Counted from the stretch's first letter, positions 44,821 to 57,512 are shown. The stretch is 64,000 nucleotides of DNA from Cryptomeria japonica (GCF_030272615.1 NC_081413.1:184313451-184377450), one strand, 5' to 3'. A program made the numbers and translations. Notes: generated by a model from the letters alone, not told the origin.

Positions 44821-45869
44821 CAAACAGTGGTGTTGGTCTCAATTTTTGATTACTTTGTTTTCTCTACAAGATTTTCAAGCCTCGGTCACATATGGAGAGA
44901 ACAATAAGAATAGAAACATAAGACAACAATTCACAAGGTTTACAAAGAAACCTCCTACACTTCAAGCTTCAACAGAGCTTAGGCGGGTATACCTTTTGTG
45001 ATTACTCTCTCACAATTTTACTTGATGACTTACAGAAAACTAGTGCATATTTCTGCAAACCTTATCACCTTAAATGCAACTAAACATAAATGAAAGATTC
45101 ATCTTCATTATAATCAATCACCCAGAAGGTCATAAACTTTATCAAGCTGTACCAGTGCCTTATTCGGGCTTTAGAGTCATTCAGAATTGAATAGAAGGCT
45201 GACAGTAGAAATTCATATACACATCATCACCTCGATTTATTAGATCTATATATTCCTGACATATATAAACTATCGACCCATGCTAGACCCAGTCATCAAA
45301 TTCATGAAGAGTTACTGATTATCAATGAAAATGAATTAAGTGTATTTAATTTCCCTCCTTGAGGGGAAAACCTAAGACATTCTCGTAATTCACCTTACAA
45401 ACCATTTGTCTAAACAATCCTAGATCATTAAATCAAAATGATAACCAATCACACAGACACGAAGACAACATAAATCCGGGCTCAAAACGTTCTGATCAGT
45501 ATATTAATATTATCCCATAAAATTTCTACAAAAAACACAGAATGGTTCTTCGGAATGCAAAAGTGAAAGCCTGAATACATTTTACCATAGCTTTTTTACA
45601 AAATTCGTGTGATCCTTTTCTAAGTAGTCTTGGTATCCATTTACAGAGAGATGGATGCAACAAGCTTTGGACTTCCCTAGAAAGTATTCTTTTTATAACT
45701 ATAATTCCCCCCAAAAAGGTTACATTGTTTAAAAATGAAAATAGGAGAAAAAATGATTAGTTAATCAGCTGGAGAAAGGCCAAGTGACTTCTCAATATTC
45801 ACAGATCAAGCGCTAGGTGTCTTCAATTCTTTGAAAGTATGATTACCCAAAAATAATCTGTATCAAGAG
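44821..45869. other. spacer downstream of the minus-strand unknown gene
   Basis: Unique AT-rich sequence with no coding support. On the minus strand it is the 3' side of the gene ending at 45870. The exact border with the LTR to the left is not visible. Confidence 0.35.
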
Positions 45870-48800
45870 CTAACTGCTTCTAGTTGCTTGAGTGTTGTCA
45901 CATGCTGTAGCGTCGGTTGATTCTTCCCGAGCCTCTGTTTCTTTCATCACATATTTATTTTCCCATTCCTTGAATGTGTCATCACTAGGCCAAGAGAAAC
46001 TAACAATTTTCTTCTTCAACTTATTAGAACTTTTCGATGTCTCCCTTAACTGTTTAACTTCCTTTTCCACAAAACCAAAATGTGATCTTATTTTTACAAT
46101 CTCTTCAATGGTTTGAATGAATAAGGAAGTATCATCTGTATTTATGATGCCATTTATTCTTTGTGACAACTTATGGCCTAACTCGCCAAGCCATACATCT
46201 TTATCTTTCAATTTATCATTATTAACAAAACCTCCAGGGAACAATTCAAACTTTTGATCTACATATTCTTTTCTATATATGTTTGCCTTTCTTTCTATAT
46301 TAACTCTTTCCTCTACAAACTTGGACATACCTTTTACCAACTCATAAGTGGCTTTGATAGTGGCATCAACACCCGCCTCCTCCTGGGATAAATATATGAG
46401 CTCTAAATCAACCTCCCTGGCAATCCATTTATCCAAAATTGGATCCAAAATAGCCTTATCCTCTTTCAAAGAATTCAAAACATTCAATATTCTTTCCATA
46501 TTAATATAAATTATTGCAACTCCAACAGTATCAGCAAACTTCAAAATTGTACCCCTGATCTTCTCCTCATATTTATTTGCAAATATTGTTTGGGCTTTCT
46601 TTAATCTCTCCATCTCATCTTGGATGTTTTCAACTGATTGAAAACCAGGAGTCACAGGAGAAGGAGGGAATTTAATTATTGGGCTGGTAGGAGGGGTTCT
46701 GGTAGGAGAAGAGGCAATTATCAGATTGGAAGACTCACCCTTTTGATGTTGTCCTCCCAACTGATTCTTCAATTCTGCAATGGTGTTGTCCTTACGAGCT
46801 ATCTCAAGATTGGCTTCGTTTTATGGCTTTTAGGACTACCTCTAACTTCACCTGGAGATCAACTTTCTCCTTGGCTTCTTTCTCAGCCATTGCCATACTA
46901 AACTTAGCAGATTCTAAACTTGTGCTAGCAACTTCTACCACCCCTGTATCCTTAACTCTTTTTACAATCATACCTCCTGAATAGCCAGATTCCGAGGAGT
47001 CTTTCCTCCTTTTGCTTTCTTCCCTCTTTAGTGACCACATAACAAGGGCCGCATGGTCATTACTATAATTTATCCCTTCTAGAGGCTTGGTTTCTTTTCT
47101 ATTTGAATCAAAAATCAAGGCATCAGCTATGTCCCATCAAGAAGAATCAAGACTCCAACATCTGCAATCAATTTCCTCCATTGCTTAGGGGTAATTGCCT
47201 CAAATTCTATTAGCATTTCTTGCTTTATTTCTGCTTTAACAACAGATGCATCTTTGTGGGGTTGTTCAAATTTCCCCTTCTCACACCTTTCTTTGAACTG
47301 CCCAATATGTTTTCTCCAAACAAACTGTAAAAATGCTCCTGTTTTAACAAAACTATTATTCGCCAAAAATTCATCACTGGCCTGCTTAATGACAGGGTCT
47401 AGTTCTCTGCCTACAAACTCTTCAACAATCAGGTCCATTTTGGCACCTGTTGGCTCTTCTGGCATTCCTTCTTGTATTTCTCTGTATGTGCATGCTATCT
47501 CTCCAAGGCTTCCTAATTGCAACAATTGTTCAGCTACTGCATGCTCATCTCCTATGAGTAATGGAGATTGAGAAGGAGAATACAAGGCCTCACTTGACTG
47601 TGTTTCTTTTCCTAACCTTTGCCTTTTTGGGGAGGCTTGTGATTCAGTAGCATCCTCTATTGGCCTTTTTCCTTTTGAGGTGGAGGGCCCATCTTTTCTA
47701 GGCATCACTACATTATACCTTGACCTTTTATACATCACATACTCACCCAGGGGAACCATCTTGGCAAAAACAGGGTTAGCTAAAACAAGTTTAGCTTTCT
47801 CAGGGTCTTCTTTTATTACAACATCCTTCTTCTCATTTAAGGCCTACATTGCATCCTCAAAATAAACCACCATAAACTTAATCTTCTCTTCAAAAGGGTA
47901 AAAACTGTCCAAGGGATCATAGTTCTTGTCAAAATGTTGGACAAAATCAAGGGTCTTCTTGAATGCCAACCATTTTTCTTTTCTTACTTCTTGCTCATCC
48001 AAGTTGAATTCATTCCTTATTAGGTCTTTAGGAAAGTGAAATTGATGAACTCTACACCCACACCTAACTTTCTTCCTGAACATGCCGTTAAAGAAGTCCT
48101 CTGTATCAACAAACCTAGCAATTGCAATTGATAACCTGTATGGCTGAAGAAAATTCTCAAAATGTAACCAGCCACCCTTGGTGAGCACAAACTAATGTGT
48201 CATAGTGATTCTTGGGAAAATTGTCCCCCTTCCTTTGTTTGTTAACTCTGCTTCTTGTAGGCCTCCAATTTGCCTCAAAATCTCAACAATGCCTATCTTC
48301 AAAGGGACATGGTAAGGGAGTAGATATGGGGTTCCCCTAAAACCATATACTCTGAAAATGGTAGAAATCGGGTACAAGATTATGTCACCCCAGTTGTGCA
48401 CAATCTTAATATTCTCAGCAAACTCCTTGGGTCTAATGAATTCGAGGGCCTTAGGAATCCTAGGGTTCTCTTGGCATAAAAGGATTCTGAGCCTAGATGC
48501 AAAGCATCTATCAAATTTCAAGTAACTTGCATCCTCTCTGTCCCAGGACAAATCTGTACTCCATAGCTGAACAGGCATATCTTCTCCATCCTTCTCCTTT
48601 AATAGGTCCATGTCATTTGCAAAATATTTAGCACCTTTTAACAAGAACATGTGCATCAACAGGGAGTACCAGCTGAAAGGTCTATCTACCTTAGCATTAT
48701 TTATCCCAATTAGGCCTTCATGAATGGCATTTGTAAGGTAGGGTGCAAAATCATAGGTCACTACTAAAGATGGGTTCAAAATTTGTGCCATCATAAGCAT

Positions 48801-49489
48801 ATAATGGTTTGGCATGGAACTCTCTGCATCTTCCCCAAGAATTTGACATAAAGACCGACATATACCCTTAGCCCTTAAAGTAAAGAAGTTCAAAGGGAAA
48901 GGCTCCATTGTGCTAGGACCTACCAATGTTAATCCTCCTATCTTTGCAAAGAATTCTTTCAATGGCCCACTCCTAAGGTGATCCCTCTGTGCATCATAGA
49001 CCTTCTTAAGCATGTCAAAATCAATGGGCTCCAAATAGTTTGAGACCTCACTTGGCCGGAAAAATTTTCTGTATTCATCATTATTGATTTCAATTAAGGG
49101 CCCCCCATTTACATTTCTTACAGTCCTAGTGATAGGGTCATAATTTTTGGTAATTTGGGTCAACAGATCAACATCCATGAATACTCTAGGTACTACCAGT
49201 TTTTGAACATCTAACTCCCATATACTATTTATAGGAGCAAGTGAATTTCGCTGACCAAATCCTACCCTGAACAAACCTAGACTTGTCATACCTATCTGGG
49301 CATCTCTTAGCCAATACCCCTTATCCTACAAACCATCACCAATCCTTGGACAAAGAGATTTGGGCACAATTTCTTTTATCTTGGCTGCACTATTGGTAGA
49401 TTGAGCTAGTTGTTATAAAAAGTCATCACAGATAGCCCTTTCTTGATAATCTACCTTTCCTTTGAATTCCCTTCATGGTGCCATCTTAA
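45870..49489 (-). pseudogene. large unknown protein gene with NLS-like and coiled-coil parts, broken
   Basis: Minus-strand pieces 49489-48192, 48188-47844, 47759-47127, 47118-46804 and 46772-45870 read as one protein of roughly 1,150-1,200 residues. The first codon is probably the ATG near 49489; three stops occur before 49289. About 480 residues look globular (QKLVVPRVFMDVDLLTQITK, GLTLVGPSTMEPFPLNFFTL, VYGFRGTPYLLPYHVPLKIG). A basic bipartite nuclear-signal-like segment follows (GKRPIEDATESQASPKRQRL near 47680), then helical charged segments (ERLKKAQTIFANKYEEK; VEKEVKQLRETSKSSNKLKK). I recognise no family. The architecture (globular, basic, coiled coil) parallels the accessory ORF at 41301-43933, but sequence similarity is not evident. 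The length of conserved open frame says it was a real gene, perhaps carried by a mobile element. Confidence 0.65.
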
Positions 49490-50740
49490 AACTATCCTCA
49501 CTTCAATTACTATTCAAATAACCTCTTTTGAATTTCAAGCACCAAATAACACCACACAAACAAGAGTTGCAAAACACAGTCATAGAAAAAACTTACTTGC
49601 TGCTTGAGAAATCACAAACCACGCACCTGTTCTCTGCAAATCTCCTTGAATGCCCTTTTGTAATTTTAAATTCCAAAATAATGGCTTATGTAGGGAATAT
49701 AAAGACAACTGAGCATTGATTACTATCAATAAAGCCGCACACTTTTGCAATTAATCCTTTTGAAATTTCAAAATTCGGCTCCAATGGACCAAAAAGGCTT
49801 CTTTTGAGTAATTCTCTTTTAGTCACTGATCCACAAAGATTAAAGTTCAAACAACTTTCAATCACAGTCTAGTAACTACTGTTAGATCATGCAGAACTAG
49901 CTTGCCCATTAACCATATTAGCTTTCAAAGTGGGCCCATCAGTTAATCACCTATCTGCTCTCAGTCGCTGATCTGCAAAGGTTAAAGTTCAAGCATCTCC
50001 TCATTGCGGTACAATGACAACCGTTAATCTTCCTTTGACTTGCCATCTTTTTAACACACCTGGGCCGCCCACTTCCGGTCGGGCCCACTATTTAGTTGCT
50101 AATCCACAATGAATAAGAGTCAAGCATCTCTCAACCACGGTTTAGAGACAACTGTTGGATCATAAGTCAACTGCTCGATCTTTAGGGTCCTTTGTTACTT
50201 AACCACCGTCGCTTCACTGTCTGCACTAACTGTTTGCCTTAACCGCCTACCTTAGCCTGCCGCTAGTGGTTTGTTGCTGGGTCACAAAGAATAAATGTCA
50301 CGTAACTTCCCATTGTAGTATAGCGACAACCATCAATCTAAAGAAACTTATTCGGCCTTTAAGAACCCCAACATACACAAAGGAAAAGACTTAGGACTTC
50401 AAGAAATCTGCAAAATATTAATTAAAACCCGCCCAAGCATAGACTTAAAATGACCCCTTTCAATGATGCAGTGACCCTTCCGCTTAAGTGGAAAAAGCAA
50501 CAGGCAGAAATAAAAAGACTTGGAGATGATACAACACAAAGTTTTATCTTTGAATGGTTTTGAAATTGTACAACCCTAAACCCTTAAAAACCATAAACTC
50601 GTAGACAAGGGTCAAATTTCTGAATTTTGACAGACTTTTAAAGATAAAAGGCAAGACTTCCAACACATTTAAAACTCTGATAACAAGTGGAAGACAATCA
50701 CTTTGTGCTTAACCGAAACTAGATTTTGGCATTTGTAGAT
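49490..50740 (-). other. upstream region of the unknown gene, with a four-copy degenerate repeat
   Basis: Four units of about 130-180 bases begin near 49828, 49969, 50097 and 50275. On the plus strand each carries TGATCCACAAAGATTAAAGT-like sequence, then CAAGCATCTC, GACAACYGTT and GGGCCCA-type words. The region is otherwise non-coding. Repeats upstream of a transposon-borne gene often act as promoter elements; that is only a guess here. Confidence 0.55.
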
Positions 50741-51123
50741 GCTACTCATCAGCTCAAACATTCTTATTGTCAATGTAAATCATTTGTAGGACAAAGAGTC
50801 CTTTGAGGTTGTAGCCCTCTTTTGTAATTGAGCAGTGAGCTCTAGTCAGTGTGCCTGAATTCATGTGCATTCCCCAATTATAATATTATTATACTCCTGA
50901 TCACAGTATTATAATATTGTGGGTCTCAATCCCACTATGGTTTTTCCCTTTCCGAGTTTCCATGCATAAATTCTAGTGTTATGGTTTTGTGCTTGTTTGC
51001 ATTTAGTTTCTGCACTTTTCTTTAATTCATTTGCATATGGTGGTTTAAGAACCAGTTTAAGAAAGTTGTTAATTGCATAACACTAATTCACTCCTCCCCT
51101 CTTAGTGTTCATTGATTCCAACA
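50741..51123 (+). repeat. copia LTR end
   Basis: Has the usual copia R/U5 layout: TTTGAGGTTGTAGCCCTC, ATGGTTTTTCCCTTTCCGAG with TTTCCATGC, then CTCCTCCCCTCTTAG and the end ATTCCAACA. It is followed directly by a gypsy LTR instead of a primer site, so it is a 3' or solo LTR inserted into the gypsy LTR. Confidence 0.65.
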
Positions 51124-51717
51124 ATTTTTGTACATTTTCTCAAGATCTTCTTTCTTTTCTCTTACAGAATTCTTATTTCTCTGCAACTGTAAATGTTGTC
51201 TTGCCTTTGCATTAATAAAGTGAACTATCTTGCCTACTTTCAGTTTTGATAATTTGTGTAATATCTTTTACCTCTTTATTGAGATGCAATCTTGTCTATT
51301 TTCTGAGTATGTGCAACTATGTTAATCCCTCTTAGAACTTCATGTGTGAGCTAAGTTCCCTCCATTCATGCTTTAGGAAGCTAACTAGGATATGACGTTG
51401 TGCATATTCTTGGTTGATTTTCATTGACCTCTTGTGCAGTCATAGGCATGAAGATCAATATTACATCTCCTTATTTCTCCCTCTTTCATGCATCCCCTCT
51501 TTCTCCCATTTCCCTGTCAGAATCAATAAATTAGGATTTACTAGTATTGGGTTGGTCCAACACTTGCACTTTGGATTGGAAAGGAAGTGGACCTTCTTCG
51601 GAGACTCAACCTCACTCTTTCAAGTCCCACACTTGGGAGCTTGTTTCCATATTTCACAAGGTTGATGATTAGGGTTGATCATCACAGGGTGTAACAGGTG
51701 TAACTTTTGTGACAACG
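51124..51717 (+). repeat. left gypsy LTR, 5'-truncated
   Basis: About 590 bases that match 54920-55545 along their length, for example TTTCTCTGCAACTGTAAATG, TACCTCTTTATTGAGATGCA and CACTTGCACTTTGGATTGGA. The left edge is cut by the copia LTR end. It ends near GTGACAAC. Confidence 0.85.
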
Positions 51718-51722
51718 GTTTT

Positions 51723-51738
51723 TGGCACACCCGGTGAG
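51723..51738 (+). promoter_or_regulatory. primer binding site-like sequence of the gypsy element
   Basis: TGGCACACCCGGTGAG lies about six bases after the LTR end. The TGG start and position fit a PBS; I do not assign the tRNA. It fixes the element's orientation as plus. Confidence 0.55.
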
Positions 51739-52266
51739 ACAGATTGAACAATCTTTGGTTATGGCTTTCTTATCATTTTGTTGATGGTTGGTGTTTCCAT
51801 TAGCAAATTCAACCTTTGGAGGAAGCATTTCACATACCTGGTGACTATAATTTTGGTATGTTATCAATCTCTGATTGGGCATAATTGGTTGCCTTTTAAG
51901 CATTTTATATAGCAAATCCATTCTTTGAATGCTTCTATGATGGATTCATATCATGGGTATATCTCCTACCCACCCCCATTTTATGAGATGGCAAGTTCCT
52001 CCCCCTACCAACAAAATCAAACTAGGACTACTCCTAGTTTCAATCCAAGTGGCTTTGCTCCAATAGTAGGTGGGTATTTCCCTAATGCTTACCACCCACC
52101 CACCCCTGCTCAACTTTTTTGGCAGCCTGATTAGTCTCAAAAAAATGAGAAGGTACCAATTGCAGATTTGCCAAGCATGATGCTCAGTTTGAGATAGTTA
52201 ATGAATATGAAAAGGGAGGAGAAGGCCCTTAAGGCTCAACTTGATCAGCTATAAGAGTTGGGTATG
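51739..52266 (+). pseudogene. gypsy gag N-terminus fragment
   Basis: Open from MNASMMDSYHGYISYPPPFY (51925) to TAG near 52133. It is rich in Pro, Tyr and Gln, then resumes with KNEKVPIADLPSMMLSLR and KREEKALKAQLDQL (helical). Position after the PBS and composition fit a gypsy gag N-terminus. It is cut off at 52267 by the mini copia element and no other gag-pol remains. Confidence 0.5.
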
Positions 52267-53998
52267 TGATGCAGGAGCATCGGTCTAGTTCTTACCAGTT
52301 GAGTAGTTTTCAGTGGAATTGCTTGAGATCATGGCATTTCTATGTGTTTGAGAGTTTAGTGTTGTGGTTTTGGGTTTATTCCCTTGTGTTCGTTGTATTT
52401 GTCGTATTCAAGTTTCATGGCATTTGGATTTAATCCCAGTGAGTTATCGATTCTAGTATTGGCCCGGTAGATATGTTCCTATCAGTTATTCTGGCAGTGT
52501 GTTGAGAAAATTTGGATTGGGTTGCGATTGATCTTCGTGACTTGTGGATCATGGAGTTATATTTCTTGTGTCATGTTCGATGTTCTCGGAGGACCGCACA
52601 TTATCTTATGCATTTTGGAAGTTGTTCTTAGTGATTTGAGTTGACATTTTACCATTACACATTTCATGAACTAGTTGGTCTTTGGGCCGACTTGATTAAG
52701 TTGTTATTATTTGCGAATAGTATAAATGGAGATTTGCGAATCATTTGAGAAAACAGAAAAAAAAAATATCGAAGACAAAGTTTAGAGATCGAGCGAAGAT
52801 GTAGATCCAGTGAGATTCTGATTTGCTGGACTGATGCCGACAGGGGTGAGATCTGGATTAGGGTAGAACTGACAGACTATTTATGGAGGCCGATCTAATA
52901 TGTGGTTGATCTGTGGATCTTATATTTGTGTTGTAAGCATTGTTTGTATCTTGGACTGTGATCCAACATATGGCATGTGTAATTCTTCAGACTGTAATAA
53001 GAATTGTTCATATTATTTACCGGTTATGTATTTTGTATTGTTACCAGTTGTTCTTTCTTCTATTTATGGCATTATGTTACTGGTTATTGGTATATTTGGC
53101 ATGGTTTTTGTGTTAGGATGCAAGGATGGATTGTCCTTTATTGGATCTCCCTACCTTAACTGCATCAAGTGGTATTAGAGATGGTTTGTGATCCTGTTGT
53201 TGGAGGATGACCTGATTATGCATCGGTTGGTTGGAGAGGAAGTTGAGGCAACTTGTGGACTTGTTTAGATCACCAAATTTGAGGTAGAGAAAGGTTTGCA
53301 AGTAGATCGCCGATCCCAGAGCTTGAGCTTGAGGCAGTTAGTGGGTGGAGACTTGAACAAATCGTCGATTGAGGCAGGCCGTAGTTTGGACCGATAGATC
53401 ATCGATTGAGGCAGGCTGTAGTTTGGACTGATAGATCATTGAGGAGAGGCAACTGGAAGATGTGGTCAAATCGCTAAACCCCCTGAGGCAGTTGCAAGTA
53501 CCTACTGACAGATTGCCGAACTAGATCAAGTGATGGGACTCACTTTTAAATCAACCCCGAGAGTCTGATGTAGGAGCATCGGTCTAGTTCTTATCGGTTG
53601 AGTAGTTTTCAGTGGAATTTCTTGAGATCATGACATTTCTTTAGCATTGTGGTTTTGGGTTTATTCCCTTGTGTTCGTTGTCTTTGTCATGTTCGAGTTT
53701 CATGGCATTTAGATCTAATCCCGGTGAGTTATCAATTTCGGTATTGGCCCAGTTGATATGTTTTTACCGGTTATTCTGGCAGTGTGTTGAGAGAAGTTGG
53801 ATCAAGTTGTGATTGATATTTGTGACTTGTGGATCATGGAGTTATGTTTCTTGTGCTGTGTCCGATGTTCTAGAAGGACCATACATTGTCTTATGCATTT
53901 TGGAAGTTGTTCTTAGTAATTTGAGCCAACATGTTATCATAACACGTTTCATGAACCGGTTGGTCTTTAAGCCGACTTGATTAAGTTGTTATTATTTG
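52267..53998 (+). mobile_element. mini copia element with very short interior, 3' LTR truncated
   Basis: First LTR 52267-53167 (TGATGCAGGAGCATCGG ... CTGCATCA), then TGGTATTAGAGATGG (53170), a one-base variant of the initiator-Met primer site. The interior is only about 400 bases (53168-53565), with GAGGCAGGC..GTAGTTTGGAC repeated twice and no coding capacity. The second LTR starts at 53566 and matches the first up to TTGTTATTATTTGC (53998), where it stops about half way. TRIM-like or a deletion derivative of a larger copia element. Confidence 0.8.
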
Positions 53999-54431
53999 CT
54001 CGCTTCCCTACATGGTCTTCTGGTAGGCTTCTTATTGTTTTGTGGGCAAGCGGGGGAATTGTTCTTCTTTCCGCTTCCCTGCATGGTCCTTCTGGTGGGT
54101 AGTTCCTACGTTGCAGGCCTGCGGGCTATTCATTTTGCTTTCTCCCACGCCCTCGCATGTTCTCCCAACTATTTCCATTTGGCGTTGTGGGCGAGCGGGG
54201 GACTTGTTTCCCTCCTCTCACTTCCTCATGGATCCCTTTGGTGATGCATGTGCTTCTTTGTAGGATAACGAGCAACATGCTTGCGAGTGACTCATGCAGT
54301 GGGTGTGATCTCCACCGTCGGATCTTCATAATGACTCCATTAGACGGTGGCAACTTATTCCTTCATTGGGCCTTTTGAACGCTTATGTGGTGAGATCTCA
54401 CATGTCCATCTGTGTGCAAGATCTCTTGATC
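53999..54431. repeat. GC-richer segment with about 70-bp repeats, start of right gypsy LTR unresolved
   Basis: CGCTTCCCTRCATGGTC occurs at 54001 and 54072, and TTGTGGGCRAGCGGGGGA at 54038 and 54185. The following CTCCACCGTCGGATCTTCAT looks like gypsy LTR sequence, so the right LTR may begin near 54240. No TG start could be fixed without a full left copy. Confidence 0.5.
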
Positions 54432-55545
54432 AATGACTAACATTCAAACTACGGTGACCATTAGAATTTTAAAGCTCTTTAGGTGGGTGGTTACCGACCC
54501 AATGGTCGAGGATGTTTTTTTCTCAGTCAACACTTGATATTTGATCCTTTTTGTATACAACCACCAAAGATTTTTGCCATTTACTCCACAAGTGACCGTG
54601 AGGCTGATCTCAAATGCCACTCCATGCCTCTTTAATGCATTTTGAAGACTTTTTGGCTCTGTCATGCCTCCATGATGCACTTGAACACAAAGACATCTTC
54701 TCTTGCACCCATTTTTTCCTCTTTCCAGAGATGAAGGACATCTCAGGGATGACATTCAACATGCAATTTGATCCCTTCTATCGATCAAATCAGTTGACCT
54801 GGTCTTCCTCCCTTTTGTAGATTTTTTGTAACCTAACCCTAGGAGGGTTAGGGTTTCAGCTGTAGTTTTCATTTTGAGTTATTCAACTATAAAGGCATTT
54901 TGAGTTATTCAGCTATAAAGGCAATTTTTGTATATTTCCTCAGGATCTTCTTTCTTTTCTCTTACAAAATTCTTATTTCTCTGCAACTGTAAATGTTTCT
55001 TGCCTTTGCATTAATAAAGCTAACTATCTTGCCTACTTTCAATTTTGATAATCTATATAATATCTTTTACCTCTTTATTGAGATGCATTCTTGTCTGTTT
55101 TCTAAGTATGTGTGATGGTGGTGATCCCTCTTAGAACTTCATCTATGAGCTAAGTGAAGCTCATCTTGATTTTTCATAAGAATTCCAACCTCCATTCATG
55201 CTTTGGGAAGCTAACTAGGATAGGAAGTTGTGCATACAATTGGTTGATTTGCATTGATGTCTTGTGTAGTCACAGACAGGAAGATCAATATTCCATCTAG
55301 GTGTAAACCTTATTTCCCCTTTTCATGCATCCCCTCTTTCTCCCTTTTCCCTGTCAGAATCAATAGATTAGGATTTACTAGTTCTGGGTTGGTCCAACAC
55401 TTGCACTTTGGATTGGAAAGGAAGTCAACCTTTTGTGGAGACTCAACCTCACTCCTACAATTCCCACACTTGGGAGGTTGTTTCCATGTTTCACAAGGTT
55501 GATGATTAGGGTTGATCATCACAGGGTGTAACTTCTATGACAACA
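54432..55545 (+). repeat. right gypsy LTR
   Basis: Its last 630 bases match the left LTR. An earlier part (54432-54575) matches the fragment at 41157-41300. A 26-bp unit CATTTTGAGTTATTCARCTA with TAAAGG is present twice in tandem (54870-54921), which doubles the TATAAAGG box. It ends TGACAACA at 55545. Confidence 0.8.
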
Positions 55546-56767
55546 TCCATCTCTATCCATCTCACATTGAGCTCTTGAGGTATCCATATTCATCCATGTC
55601 CCAGTACCAACCTCTCAAGGTATCCACCTCTACCCATCTCACATTGAGCTCTCTCCCTAGTTAGGTCTCCCACCTCTCTCTCTCTCCCTCTAGGTATCCC
55701 ACCTCTCAGAATCTATCTCTCTAGTTAAATCTTTCTCTTGGTCCACCTTTATCTCCATTACCTCTTAGTTCCATCTCTCTCTATGAACTAGATCTCATAT
55801 TCTCTCTCTCCCCTTACCTCTTATCTCTCTTCATTCTTATATCCCTACTCTTCTTTTTTCCACCCCTCTCTAGCTCTCATAATCCCTTTATTCCCCTCTA
55901 GGCCTCTCACCTCCCTTCCCCTCTATGTCCTTTATCCACAAGTATCTCCTTCCCTTCATGTTTACCTCTATATCCCCCCACCCTCCTCAAACCACCATCT
56001 CACGTCTCTCTCCCCTCTAGGTCTTTGACCTCCCTTCCCCTCTATGTATTTTATACCCAAGTCTCTCATTCGACCCTTCATGTTTACCTTTCTATCCCTC
56101 CCACCCTCCTTAAATCCCCATCTCACCTCTCTCTCCCCTCTAGACCTTTGAACTCCCTTCCCTTCTATGCCCTTTATCACCAAGTCTCTCATTCCCTTCA
56201 TGTTTACTTTTCTATCCCCCCCACCCTCCTTAAACCCTCATCTCACCACTCTCTCCCCTCACGTCTCTCACCTTCCTTCCTCTCTATGTCCTTTATCCCT
56301 AAGTATCTCATTCCATTCATGTTTACCTCTCTATTTCCCCCACCCTCCTTAAGCCTCCATCTCACCTCTCTCTCCTCTCCAGGCCTCTCACCTCCCTTCC
56401 CCTCTATGTCCTTTATGCCTAAGTATCTCATTCCATTCATGTTTACCTCTCTATTTCCCCCACCCTCCTTAAGCCCCATCTCACCTCTCTCTCATCTCTA
56501 GGCCTCTCACCTCCCTTCCCCTCTATGTCCTCTATCCCCAAGTCTCCCACCTCTTTCTCCCCTCTGGGCCTCTCACCTCCCTTCCCCTCTATGTTATTTA
56601 TCCCCAACTAGCGTGTTCCCTTCATGTATACCTCTCTATCCCCCCACTCTCCTTAACCTCCCCTCTAGGCCTCTCACCTCCCTTCCCCTCTATGTCATTT
56701 ATCCACAAGTATCTCCTTCCCTTCATGTTTACCTCTCTATCCCCCACCCTCCTCAAACCCCCATATC

Positions 56768-56806
<39 letters not shown>

Positions 56807-57472
56807 AGGCCTTTGATCTCCCTTCCCCTCTATCTCCTTTATCCCCAAGTCTCTCATTTTCTTCATGTTTACCTCTCTACCCCCCCTCCTTAAACCCCCA
56901 TCCGACCTCTCTCTCCCCTCTAGACCTCTCACCTCCCTTCCCTTCTATGTCCTTTATCACTAAGTCTCTTGTTCCCTTCATGTTTACCTCTCTATCCCCC
57001 CACCCTCCTTAAACCCCCATCTGACCTCTCTCTCCCTTCTAGGCCTCTCACCTCCCTTACCCTCTATGTCCTTTATCCCCAAGTCTCTCTCTTTGTTTGT
57101 TTGCCTGTCTATCTGTCTGTTTGTCTGTCTATCTCTATTCTTGTATTCCTCCTCTTATTTCTCCCTCCCTCTCTAAGTGTTTCACCCCCTTTATTCCCTC
57201 CTTCCTCTCTATCTCACCCTCCATCCTTACCTTATCTTTTTCCCTCTCTCACCTCGCTCAAGTGTCTGTAGGTCTCTCGACCTCACTTTATTCCTCACTC
57301 CCTTCCCTCTCTAGGTCTGTCCCTCACTTTTTCCCCTAGTCTCTCCTCTCTCTAGGTATCTCCCTCACTTTCTTCCTCATTCCTTCCCCTCTCCAAGTCT
57401 CTCCCCCCTTCTCTTTACACACTCTCTATCCCATTCCCTTCTTACCCCCATCTCTAACTCTCCCTCAATCCC

Positions 57473-57512
<40 letters not shown>

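Noticed and set aside
44137-51123. A firm call that one copia LTR was split by a 5.9 kb insert
   Set aside because: No target duplication or terminal repeats could be located at about 44820 and 50740, so it is kept only as an inference in the entries.
53168-53565. Non-coding RNA gene in the mini copia interior
   Set aside because: No promoter or structure beyond a short duplicated segment; it is better explained as deleted element interior.
55968-57339. Several Pro/Ser/Leu-rich frames on both strands
   Set aside because: Products of the C/T minisatellite; lengths follow the repeat period and no start context or domain is present.
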